Part shown: piece after piece, positions 1-6,147 of the stretch
How the letters are laid out: every line of letters starts with the position of its first letter
Position numbering within the stretch: the first letter of the stretch is position 1
From: Nitrospirota bacterium
GTDB taxonomy: Bacteria; Nitrospinota_A; UBA7883
Direction of reading: 5' to 3'
Assembly (NCBI GenBank): GCA_011052055.1
Contig: DRJW01000173.1
Coordinates: 1 to 8,453 of the forward strand
DNA: 8,453 nt
Translations under genes and position numbers: made by a program
The notes under the pieces: model-generated
The model's input: only the letters and a program-made list of their open reading frames with translations
Told to the model about the DNA's origin: nothing
Databases searched by the model: none

Positions 1-411
1 AAGTTCAAAGATAAGCGCAGAAGATTCGACGAGGATGATTCGGCCGCTGAGGAGCAGGATAATGCGCCTGGGCCGGGAAAGGCGCCGGATGAGCCGGGGG
101 ATATAAACCCTTCTGAGGAGATAAGATCAGAGCCCGGGCCAGAGACTAGAGACGACGCGGCGGCTCCCCCGATCAATTTTTCCACCTTCATCCTTTCGCT
201 GGCTTCCAGCGCCGCATACCATATGGGCGGGTTCCACGACGAAGTCTCCGGCAAAACATCTGTCAACCTCGATCTTGCCAAACAGTCGATAGACATCCTG
301 GCGATATTAGAAGAAAAAACAAAGGGAAACTTAAACGAAGAAGAAGCGAGCCTTCTTACCCATTCCCTTTACGACCTGCGAATGAAATTCGTGGAAATAT
401 CGAAAAAGTAA
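1..411 (+). CDS. DUF1844 domain protein (5' partial)
   Basis: The left edge cuts this gene; 136 codons of frame 1 remain, ending at TAA 409-411. The first ~57 visible residues are low-complexity and rich in Glu, Asp, Pro and Gly, so probably disordered. From about residue 58 (INFSTFILSLASSAAYHMG) to the C-terminus (AKQSIDILAILEEKTKGNL, then LYDLRMKFVE) the sequence matches the DUF1844 pattern. This family is small, helical and of unknown function, common in Desulfobacterota, Nitrospirota and Acidobacteria. The loop after the first helix reads GGFHDEVSGKTSVN, where many members carry a PDP-type motif. The true start is outside the window. The next gene is convergent, so this gene ends its transcription unit. 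Family membership is recognised from sequence; no function can be assigned. Confidence 0.85.
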   Translation, partial: KFKDKRRRFDEDDSAAEEQDNAPGPGKAPDEPGDINPSEEIRSEPGPETRDDAAAPPINFSTFILSLASSAAYHMGGFHDEVSGKTSVNLDLAKQSIDILAILEEKTKGNLNEEEASLLTHSLYDLRMKFVEISKK

Positions 412-481
412 GGGGAAAAAGAAGAGGGGTCAGTTAAGCGCGTAACTCCATTCCTTTTAACAAGAGTCGGCAAACCCTTCG

Positions 482-946
482 TTAATCTGGCGGGAAAAAT
501 ATATAGTCCGTAGGAGGGGCGTCAACCTCTCTTTTGCCCACCAAAGTGGCGATCTGGCCGCGATGATAGGTAGAGTGGTTCAACACTTGGGTCAGCAGAT
601 CGTAAACGGGCCTGTCAACCTGTATCCCTTTCAAATTTATAAACGAAACCTGTTTCGAATAATCCTCCTCTGAAAGGCCGCCCAAATATCTTGTCCAGTG
701 GCCGATGACAGACTCCATTTCATCGGCGCATTGATCGAGGGTTCGCCCCTGCCACAGTTTTGGAGGCGGCGCTTTGACTCCAAGCTCAAGACGGCTCAGC
801 CACATATTTTCCGCTGAAAGTATATGAGCGAAAATATTAATCGCGTCAGGATCGAGGGAAGGAGAAGAGCGCATGAACTCCAGCGTCTTTAGTTTACAGC
901 CAGCGTCAAAACGAAAGAGCCGCTTATATCCTGGAAATTTTTCCAC
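482..946 (-). CDS. DinB-family (DinB/YfiT-fold) putative metal-dependent protein
   Basis: The 154-aa product has the length and pattern of the DinB four-helix-bundle superfamily. His41 lies in the AHILSAENMWLSRL helix; His124 and His128 lie in LNHSTYHRGQIATL. These give the three-histidine metal site seen in family members. The C-terminal PPTDYIFFPP resembles the usual 'TDYI.Y' ending. Some relatives are thiol-dependent transferases or hydrolases; many are uncharacterised, and no substrate can be read here. Translation starts at GTG 944-946, supported by a strong AGGAGG (forward 955-960) eight bases upstream. The gene lies 24 nt after the dehydratase activator on the same strand, so it is probably the last gene of that operon. 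That would suggest, without proof, an accessory or protective role for the oxygen-sensitive dehydratase. Confidence 0.85.
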   Translation of the reverse strand: MEKFPGYKRLFRFDAGCKLKTLEFMRSSPSLDPDAINIFAHILSAENMWLSRLELGVKAPPPKLWQGRTLDQCADEMESVIGHWTRYLGGLSEEDYSKQVSFINLKGIQVDRPVYDLLTQVLNHSTYHRGQIATLVGKREVDAPPTDYIFFPPD

Positions 947-970
947 CTTTCGCTCCTCCTTTTTACCGTT

Positions 971-1738
971 TTATGACAGGCAACATCCGATAGCTCCGTT
1001 AAGCTGTGGATCGCCAGGGACGATGACCGTAACGCCTGTCTCTTCGGCCAGCATTTCGCGTATGGCTCTGTTTTTAGCCACCCCGCCGGTGGCGACGATC
1101 ACTTTCGGCCTGAATTTGACCACCATCGGCAAAAGACGTAAGACCACGCTCCTGTTGGCGCCTGCGAGTATTTTCTCCACTTCAACGCCTTCGGACACAA
1201 GCTCAATAACTTCCGATTCCCCGAACGTAGCGCACATGTTCGACAGCGGGGCCGGGTCGTCATGGCAATCACCCAGTCTCGACAAGGAAACGTCAAGCGC
1301 GTGAGCGATGTTCTCCAGATACCGTCCAGAGCCGGCGGCGCATTTGTCGTTCATCACAAAATCGTCCACCATTCCACCTTTTACACTCACAACTTTCGTA
1401 TCCTGCCCCCCCAGGTCTACCAGCGTAAAATCGGTAAGCCCGGTCTGAAATAAAGCTCCCGACACATGGGCGTCTATCTCCGGGATTGAAACTCCTCCCT
1501 CAATCTTTACGTTGTTTCTGCCATACCCGGTAGAGACGAGCCTCTCATATTTCGGCGCATGACCAAGCGCGTTAAGCTTGTTTATGTCAAGGTCGGCGCC
1601 ATCGCTTTTCAGCTCTATATAAAACTTGATCGTATCCATACTGGCTTTGAAGACAACCTTCCTGCCGTCGCTTACCGCAAGCTTCACCTCGCGCGATCCT
1701 GCGTCAACGCCAAGGGTCGGTATTGCGACCACGCTCAT
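971..1738 (-). CDS. 2-hydroxyacyl-CoA dehydratase activator ATPase (BadF/BadG/HgdC family)
   Basis: This 255-aa protein belongs to the ASKHA-fold ATPases that inject one low-potential electron into 2-hydroxyacyl-CoA dehydratases at the cost of ATP. Visible motifs are phosphate-1 (GVDAGSREVKLAV, ~10-22), STGYGRNNV (69-77), the EIDAHVSGA helix (87-95), phosphate-2 (DLGGQDTKV, 108-116) and the adenosine motif VATGGVAKN (215-223). Cys133 (NDKCAAGSGRYLE) and Cys169 (MCATFGESEV) match the two cysteines per subunit that hold the [4Fe-4S] cluster shared across the homodimer in HgdC. The length equals that of typical activators, including E. coli YjiL. ATG 1736-1738 overlaps the dehydratase stop codon as ATGA, and AGGGG (forward 1746-1750) lies seven bases upstream. 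Overlap and order imply translational coupling with its partner. It is cytoplasmic and probably oxygen-sensitive. Confidence 0.93.
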   Translation of the reverse strand: MSVVAIPTLGVDAGSREVKLAVSDGRKVVFKASMDTIKFYIELKSDGADLDINKLNALGHAPKYERLVSTGYGRNNVKIEGGVSIPEIDAHVSGALFQTGLTDFTLVDLGGQDTKVVSVKGGMVDDFVMNDKCAAGSGRYLENIAHALDVSLSRLGDCHDDPAPLSNMCATFGESEVIELVSEGVEVEKILAGANRSVVLRLLPMVVKFRPKVIVATGGVAKNRAIREMLAEETGVTVIVPGDPQLNGAIGCCLS

Positions 1739-2730
1739 GCCACAGCCCCTTTACGCCTGGTTATCATACGTATAAAACTCTCCAGCCTGATCCTGGCTCT
1801 TGCGTCAACCGGCCTTGGCGAGTCTCCCTCGATGGTGAGAATAGGAACGTCTATCCGCTCCCGGAAAATCATGTCCTCCATCTGGCGATGACAAAACGAC
1901 TGGACATAATGAATGATTCCATCAATCGAGCGAGTTGATATCTGCTCGTTGATATCGTCAATCCGGGGGCCGATATCGTATGGATATGTATATTTTAAAT
2001 ATTGCTCGGCCAGCGTTTCCCCTCCAAACGGCATCGTAAACTGACGCTGGACTTCGTTATACACAACCCTTGCCCCATGCTCTTCGATGTATGGATATAG
2101 ACCGTCGAGAATCGGCGGTATCCCGATAAGACCAAGCCTGACAGACTGCTCCATCGGCTCTCTTTGGCCTGCTTCGATTATGAACCTGTCGAGCTTTACT
2201 TCGAACGTGTCAGGGTCGGACTCGAAATCGGACGATGAGACCAAGAGCAGGTGGTTCTCAAACCCGGTCACCACTCCGTCGCGCCATGTCATCCGGTCGA
2301 TCACGCCAAGCTTTGCGCGGACACGGTTGAGCCGGACTCTCATCGCCTCCACAGCCGGCTCGTCCACGCCAAAATACTCGCGGAGCAACTCTATAGACCT
2401 TTTCATCATCGCAGGGTCGCGCCCGTATGGGAAATTAAACGCCACGGTTTTGACACCGCGCATTCTGTAAATTTCCATCAACACATGTGTGTTCGAGCAG
2501 TCGCCCTGTGTGACGGCTATAACTTCGCTGATTTTATGATCGAGGCAGGCTGAATACATCCCTTTGATCCAGCCGCACAAGGGACGGGGAAAACCATCCA
2601 CTTCGGCTTGCTCAAAATAGGCCGACCGATTGATATCGGTTATGAAAATGTTGTTCAGATCTACCGGAACGGAGCCAGCCGCAAAAATGATTTCCGATGG
2701 AACCGTTGTCGTTATACCTATTCGCGCCAT
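1735..2730 (-). CDS. 2-hydroxyacyl-CoA dehydratase subunit (HgdB/D-component family), stand-alone
   Basis: The 331-aa protein belongs to the family that removes water from (R)-2-hydroxyacyl-CoA through a ketyl-radical mechanism, or reduces related substrates. It contains Cys52 (RPLCGWIKG), Cys78 (TQGDCSNTHVLME), FNFPYGRD (98-105), Cys280 (YVQSFCHRQMEDM) and the C-terminal LTIEGDSPRP followed by ARIRLESFIRM. Cys52, Cys78 and Cys280 are the expected ligands of one [4Fe-4S] cluster. Cys62 is the only other cysteine, too few for the double-cubane proteins. At 331 aa it is shorter than classical subunits (roughly 370-430 aa). Canonical enzymes have two related subunits; only one is here, so it may act as a homodimer. 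ATG 2728-2730 is the only sensible start, since an in-frame TGA lies four codons upstream; no clear Shine-Dalgarno is visible. It is first in the operon, followed by its activator. The substrate is unknown, and neither a CoA-transferase nor an electron-transfer flavoprotein is in the window. Confidence 0.88.
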   Translation of the reverse strand: MARIGITTTVPSEIIFAAGSVPVDLNNIFITDINRSAYFEQAEVDGFPRPLCGWIKGMYSACLDHKISEVIAVTQGDCSNTHVLMEIYRMRGVKTVAFNFPYGRDPAMMKRSIELLREYFGVDEPAVEAMRVRLNRVRAKLGVIDRMTWRDGVVTGFENHLLLVSSSDFESDPDTFEVKLDRFIIEAGQREPMEQSVRLGLIGIPPILDGLYPYIEEHGARVVYNEVQRQFTMPFGGETLAEQYLKYTYPYDIGPRIDDINEQISTRSIDGIIHYVQSFCHRQMEDMIFRERIDVPILTIEGDSPRPVDARARIRLESFIRMITRRKGAVA

Positions 2731-2763
2731 TATGATTGCTCAAACGTAAATATTAACACACAG

Positions 2764-2771
2764 GTTATACA
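2764..2771 (-). promoter_or_regulatory. Possible -10 region of the dehydratase operon promoter
   Basis: On the minus strand the sequence reads TGTATAAC (-10-like hexamer TATAAC at forward 2764-2769). Transcription would start near 2757, giving a leader of about 27 nt before ATG 2730. No convincing -35 box is present at 16-18 bp, so this is a weak call. It lies back-to-back with the gpsA -10 element within about 20 bp. Confidence 0.3.
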
Positions 2772-2779
2772 GTTTTGAT

Positions 2780-2788
2780 TGGTATAAT
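2780..2788 (+). promoter_or_regulatory. Extended -10 promoter for gpsA-larB-larC
   Basis: TGGTATAAT is a perfect extended -10 element (TGn plus consensus TATAAT at 2783-2788). No good -35 is seen, as is usual for extended -10 promoters. The start point would be near 2795, giving a leader of about 22 nt before the gpsA ATG at 2817. It sits in the 86-bp gap between divergent operons. Confidence 0.6.
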
Positions 2789-2816
2789 GTAGCATGTCAC
2801 TTCAAACAGGAAATTA

Positions 2817-3827
2817 ATGGCGGACAGACAGCCCACTGCGGTTATAGGAGCGGGAGCGTGGGGTACGGCCCTGGCCTGGTCGGTTGCCCAAAGCGGGAAG
2901 CCGGTCACCATATGGGCGCTGGAGCGGGAGGTTGTGGAATCTATAAATACCACCCATGAAAACAAGTCTTTCCTGCCAGGCATGACACTGCCCGATAACC
3001 TTCTGGCGACGGACGACATGGGCGAGGCGGTAAAAGGGAGCCGTGTCGTTATTTTCGTGGCGCCGTCCCAGTTCATGCGCCAAACTCTTGAAAAGCTGAA
3101 AAACGTTATCCCGCAAAACGCTGTCGTGGTCTCTGCGACGAAAGGAATTGAAAACAATACTCTTGCCCTGCCCGCCGAGATGATCGCCGACACCATGCCT
3201 GCCGGTATCGCTGATCGCGCCTGTTTTCTCTCCGGCCCCACTTTCGCCAAAGAGCTGATTAAAAAACATCCAACCGCCGGTATCGTCGCCTCGAAAGACC
3301 CGTCTGCGGCGAAATTGGCGCAGGAAACTTTATCGGCGCCCTGGTTGCGCCTGTACGTCAGTGAAGATGTTGTCGGCGCGGAGCTTGGCGGAGCCTTGAA
3401 AAACGTGATCGCCATAGCGGCGGGGATCAGCGATGGGCTGGGATTGGGGCATAACTCCCGCGTGGCGCTTATCACAAGAGGGCTTACCGAGATGACACGG
3501 CTGGGAATGGCCCTGGGAGCGCAAGAGCGGACTTTCTCCGGCCTCTCCGGCATAGGCGACCTTGTGCTTACATGCTCCGGCGATCTGTCGCGCAATCGGG
3601 CTGTCGGATTGCGCATAGGCAAGGGCGAGGGGTTAAAGGAAATTCTCGATTCGATGAGCGCTGTCGCCGAAGGGGTGGCCACGTCTGTTTCTGTATATAA
3701 TCTTGCGAGACGAGAGGGGGTGGATATGCCTATCTCCAACGAGGTCTATAAAACACTCTACGAGGGTAAAAGCCCGAAACAGGCGGTTTGTGATCTTATG
3801 TCCCGTGAACTAAAACCTGAATTTTAA
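2817..3827 (+). CDS. gpsA: NAD(P)-dependent glycerol-3-phosphate dehydrogenase
   Basis: GpsA interconverts dihydroxyacetone phosphate and sn-glycerol 3-phosphate in the cytoplasm, supplying the phospholipid backbone. The 336-aa length is standard. The N-terminal Rossmann fold shows VIGAGAWGTALA (9-20, GxGxxG). Catalytic-domain motifs follow: SATKGIE with Lys109, LSGPTFAKE (138-146), GGALKNVIAIAAG with catalytic Lys195, GHNSRVALITRG (211-222), SGIGDLVLTC with Asp248, and SRNRAVG with Arg259/Asn260. The C-terminus has EGVATSVSV and the MPISNEVYKTLYEGKSP segment expected in the family. The ATG at 2817 follows a modest AGGA (2808-2811) and an extended -10 promoter. larB starts 13 nt after the stop codon, so this housekeeping gene seems to head an operon with nickel-pincer cofactor genes. 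The antisense strand is open over most of the gene; that is a shadow of codon bias. Confidence 0.97.
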   Translation: MADRQPTAVIGAGAWGTALAWSVAQSGKPVTIWALEREVVESINTTHENKSFLPGMTLPDNLLATDDMGEAVKGSRVVIFVAPSQFMRQTLEKLKNVIPQNAVVVSATKGIENNTLALPAEMIADTMPAGIADRACFLSGPTFAKELIKKHPTAGIVASKDPSAAKLAQETLSAPWLRLYVSEDVVGAELGGALKNVIAIAAGISDGLGLGHNSRVALITRGLTEMTRLGMALGAQERTFSGLSGIGDLVLTCSGDLSRNRAVGLRIGKGEGLKEILDSMSAVAEGVATSVSVYNLARREGVDMPISNEVYKTLYEGKSPKQAVCDLMSRELKPEF

Positions 3828-3840
3828 GCTAAGGGAGAGG

Positions 3841-4602
3841 ATGTCTAACCAGGAGTTGATAAAAATCATCGGACTCTTGTACGAGAAGAAAATCAAGCCT
3901 CAAAAAGCGCTCGATATGCTAAAACATTTCCCGACGGAAAACCTGGGGTTCGCCAACATAGACCATCACAGGGGTCTGCGGCAAGGGTTTGCCGAAGTGG
4001 TTTATTGCGAAGGGAAAAGCGTGAAAGATGTCGCGGCTATCGTTAAATCGCTTATCGCAGGTAAAGGCCCGGTGCTTCTTACACGGGCGAACCAGAAAAT
4101 TTTCACGAGAATAAAAAGGCTGTCGGCAAAAGCGGTTTTTCATGAACGCTCCGGGACAATCGTCATCGAGCCTAAAAAGCGAAAGAAAACAGGATGTGTC
4201 CTGGTAGTATCGGCCGGAACTTCGGACATACCTGTCGCAGAGGAGGCGGCGGTCACGGCAAGTGTGATGGGCTCGAAAGTCGAAACGCTTTACGACGTTG
4301 GCGTGGCCGGGATTCACCGCCTGCTCAAGTATGTTGACCTGATGATGGAAGCTCGCGTTATCGTGGTGGTCGCCGGAATGGACGGGGCGCTGGCTTCGGT
4401 CGTAGGCGGCCTTGTGGACAGGCCGGTTGTGGCTGTTCCTACTTCTGTCGGATACGGCGCGGCGTTCGGGGGAGTGGCGGCTTTGCTGGCGATGCTTAAT
4501 TCGTGCTCGGCAGGGGTGGCGGTGATGAACATAGACAACGGATATGGAGCCGGAGCGTTGGCGCATAAGATAAATATCGTGCCAAAAAACGTTGATAAAT
4601 GA
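3841..4602 (+). CDS. larB: Nickel-pincer cofactor biosynthesis protein LarB (P2CMN synthase)
   Basis: LarB carboxylates nicotinic acid adenine dinucleotide at C5 and cleaves its phosphoanhydride, giving pyridinium-3,5-biscarboxylic acid mononucleotide (P2CMN), the first step of nickel-pincer cofactor synthesis. The 253-aa sequence has the LarB-specific N-terminal segment (DHHRGLRQGFAEVVYCEGK, 41-59). A PurE/AIR-carboxylase-like domain follows, with SAGTSDIPVAEEAA (124-137), GMDGALASVVGGL (179-191) and PTSVGYGAAFGGVAALLAML (200-219). Cys222 in LNSCSAG aligns with the cysteine reported to form the covalent pyridine adduct (Cys221 in the Lactiplantibacillus enzyme). ATG 3841 is directly preceded by purine-rich AGGGAGAGG. 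The stop overlaps the larC start as ATGA, the usual arrangement for coupled larBC. The protein is cytoplasmic. Confidence 0.95.
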   Translation: MSNQELIKIIGLLYEKKIKPQKALDMLKHFPTENLGFANIDHHRGLRQGFAEVVYCEGKSVKDVAAIVKSLIAGKGPVLLTRANQKIFTRIKRLSAKAVFHERSGTIVIEPKKRKKTGCVLVVSAGTSDIPVAEEAAVTASVMGSKVETLYDVGVAGIHRLLKYVDLMMEARVIVVVAGMDGALASVVGGLVDRPVVAVPTSVGYGAAFGGVAALLAMLNSCSAGVAVMNIDNGYGAGALAHKINIVPKNVDK

Positions 4603-5798
4603 AAATCGGCTGGTTCGATTGTTTCTCAGGAATCAGCGGGGACATGACCCTGGGCGCGATGGTGGACGCAGGGCTTCCCATCGCGAAACTTCGTAGCGAG
4701 CTTAAAAAACTTCAGCTGGACGGATACACGATTTCAGCTTCCAAAGTGAAACGGTGCGGTATCTCGGCGACAAAAGTCACGGTCAGGCTCACAAAAAAAA
4801 GCGCGCGTCACCGGCTTTATCCAGACATCGTAAAGATGATCGAAAAAAGCGGCCTGTCGGACGAGGTGAAAAAAAGAGCGCTCGATATATTCGAAAAGCT
4901 GGCGCAGGCGGAGTCGAAAGTTCATGGTGAGCCAATGGAAAAAGTTCATTTCCATGAAGTGGGCGCTGTCGATTCGATTGTCGATATCGTCGGCGCCTCC
5001 ATCGGGTTTTGCGAGCTTGGCATCGGCGAGGTTCAGGCTTCGGCGGTGAACACAGGCTCCGGTATTGTAAACACAAGCCACGGAATTCTTCCTGTCCCCG
5101 CTCCGGCTACTGCGTTTTTGCTTCAAGCAATCCCGGCTTATGCCGATGGCCCACAGCTTGAGCTGACCACGCCGACCGGCGCTTCGATTTTGAAATCTCA
5201 ATGTGTCCGGTTCGGTCCTCTGCCACTGATGACTGTCGAGCGGATCGGGCATGGCGCGGGCGGGCATGATTTTGCCGGCAGACCGAACATAACGCGCCTG
5301 TTCATCGGAACGACCGTAGCGGTCGGGACAGCTGGAGCAACCATAGAGGCTGATAACACTGGCAAAGTGAAGGTGGAGCGGTTGCTTGAACTGGTAACGA
5401 ACATAGACGATATGAACCCTGAGGCGATCCCTTCAGTTTTCGACGCGCTTTTCGAGGCCGGGGCGCTCGACGTGACGATAACGCCGATCCAGATGAAAAA
5501 GGGAAGGCCCGGCGTATGCTTTGCGGTTTTGTGCGGGCTGGAAAATAGCGGGGCGATGGAAAAGATATTATTCGAGCAGACTTCGACGTTGGGCGTCAGA
5601 CGGCGAGAGGTTCAGCGGGCCAGTCTTCCCAGGCGGATTAAAAGTGTCAAAACCAGGTATGGCGCCGTTGAAGTGAAAATCGCGATCTTGCCAAACGGGA
5701 GGGAAAAATGCGCTCCGGAATTTGAGTCTGTAAGAAAAGCGGCTGTTAAACAAAAAGTCTCTTTTGAAACTGTGTATCGCGCCGCCTTGAAAAGGTGA
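4599..5798 (+). CDS. larC: Nickel-pincer cofactor nickel insertase LarC (P2TMN nickel chelatase)
   Basis: LarC uses CTP to insert nickel into pyridinium-3,5-bisthiocarboxylic acid mononucleotide, completing the nickel-pincer cofactor. The 399-aa product contains the N-terminal signature WFDCFSGISGDMTLGAMVDAG (within 5-25), KVHFHEVGAVDSIVDIVG (115-132) with its His/Glu/Asp cluster, and NTSHGILPVPAPAT (158-171). TTPTGA (190-195) comes next. The C-terminal half (LarC2 region) has NIDDMNPE (268-275), MKKGRPG (299-305), TSTLGVRRREVQR (328-340) and CAPEFESVRKAA (371-382). Both halves are in one uninterrupted frame, unlike the L. plantarum gene, which needs a programmed frameshift. The start overlaps larB by 4 nt with no strong Shine-Dalgarno, implying translational coupling. 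LarE, the sulfur donor of the pathway, and LarA are not in the window. Confidence 0.95.
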   Translation: MKIGWFDCFSGISGDMTLGAMVDAGLPIAKLRSELKKLQLDGYTISASKVKRCGISATKVTVRLTKKSARHRLYPDIVKMIEKSGLSDEVKKRALDIFEKLAQAESKVHGEPMEKVHFHEVGAVDSIVDIVGASIGFCELGIGEVQASAVNTGSGIVNTSHGILPVPAPATAFLLQAIPAYADGPQLELTTPTGASILKSQCVRFGPLPLMTVERIGHGAGGHDFAGRPNITRLFIGTTVAVGTAGATIEADNTGKVKVERLLELVTNIDDMNPEAIPSVFDALFEAGALDVTITPIQMKKGRPGVCFAVLCGLENSGAMEKILFEQTSTLGVRRREVQRASLPRRIKSVKTRYGAVEVKIAILPNGREKCAPEFESVRKAAVKQKVSFETVYRAALKR

Positions 5799-5960
5799 AT
5801 AAACAAGCCGTAACAGCGCCGGTTTTCCCTATAATCTGAAACTGCGGTTATAATGGGCGGTATAAAATGAGGAGCGGTTCTGCGTGGGCTGACTGGAGTC
5901 AGCTTACATAAAAATAGAGGATCACTCTTAATATTGTTAATTGAGGGAGTTTAAGAAAAA
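5799..5960. promoter_or_regulatory. Intergenic region with tandem TATAAT-like boxes upstream of the trm112-like gene
   Basis: This 162-bp gap after larC holds two exact TATAAT boxes (5830-5835 and 5849-5854) and TATAAA (5861-5866). The sequence GCGGT recurs at 5844, 5857 and 5874, so two boxes lie in near-repeats, GCGGTTATAAT and GCGGTATAAA. No good -35 hexamer stands 16-18 bp ahead of any box, so the real start cannot be fixed. A palindrome lies downstream (listed separately). No clear terminator for the larC operon is seen, so readthrough is possible. Confidence 0.45.
5888..5903. repeat. Perfect 7-bp inverted repeat, candidate operator
   Basis: GCTGACT-GG-AGTCAGC is a perfect 16-bp dyad with a 2-bp spacer. 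It lies 22-54 bp downstream of three TATAAT-like boxes and 57 bp before the trm112-like ATG. The location suits a repressor site or a small leader hairpin (6-bp stem, TGGA tetraloop). No T-run follows, so it is not an intrinsic terminator. The binding protein is unknown. Confidence 0.5.
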
Positions 5961-6140
5961 ATGGCCATAGACAAACAACTGCTCGATATTCTGGCCTGCC
6001 CGAAGTGTAAAGGCGATCTTGAGTTGACCAAAGCGGGGGACGGGCTTGTATGCGATTGTTGCCGGCTGGAATACGAAATCAAAGACGACATCCCGATCAT
6101 GCTAATAGATGAAGCGAAAAAGCTGGACGTCCAGCCTTAG
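5961..6140 (+). CDS. Trm112-like / YcaR (UPF0434) zinc-ribbon protein
   Basis: A 59-aa ORF starts at ATG 5961 and ends at TAG 6138-6140. It begins MAIDKQLLDILACPKCKGDL, a textbook start for the UPF0434/Trm112-like family. CPKC (Cys13, Cys16) and VCDCC (Cys31, Cys33, Cys34) supply the four zinc-ribbon ligands. The closing YEIKDDIPIMLIDEA matches the family's 'Y.I.DGIP.ML..EA' ending. In eukaryotes and archaea Trm112 activates methyltransferases; the role of the short bacterial version is not settled. In E. coli, ycaR lies between lpxK and kdsB, so its place here next to a likely LPS glycosyltransferase repeats an envelope-gene context. A GGGAG (5945-5949) precedes the ATG by 11 bases, slightly far. 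The next gene begins 7 nt after the stop. Confidence 0.9.
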   Translation: MAIDKQLLDILACPKCKGDLELTKAGDGLVCDCCRLEYEIKDDIPIMLIDEAKKLDVQP

Positions 6141-6147
6141 GGGAGCC

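Noticed and set aside
432..447. AGTTA-N6-TAACT dyad between the convergent DUF1844 and dinB genes
   Set aside because: Short AT-rich stem without a T-run; too weak to call a terminator.
873..1304. 143-aa plus-strand ORF across the dinB-activator junction
   Set aside because: Overlaps two confident minus-strand genes and has low-complexity Ser/Thr content with no family match.
1735..2730. Double-cubane cluster protein (YjiM-like)
   Set aside because: Only four cysteines, three at single-cluster positions, and a shorter chain; the activator resembles YjiL in length, but this does not decide the partner's type.
2765..3739. 324-aa minus-strand ORF antisense to gpsA
   Set aside because: The + strand encodes GpsA with every family motif. 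The antisense product is Ser/Pro/Arg-rich with no family pattern, a typical shadow ORF.
3919..4566. 215-aa minus-strand ORF antisense to larB
   Set aside because: Arg/His-rich shadow of a well-supported larB; no ribosome site or recognisable domain.
5867..5911. 14-aa leader-like ORF MRSGSAWADWSQLT with two Trp codons
   Set aside because: No ribosome site, no attenuator-type terminator after it, and the downstream genes are not tryptophan genes.
6109..6147. Upstream ATG for the glycosyltransferase gene
   Set aside because: It overlaps the zinc-ribbon gene, has no Shine-Dalgarno, and adds 13 residues not typical of the family; ATG 6148 follows AGGGGAG.
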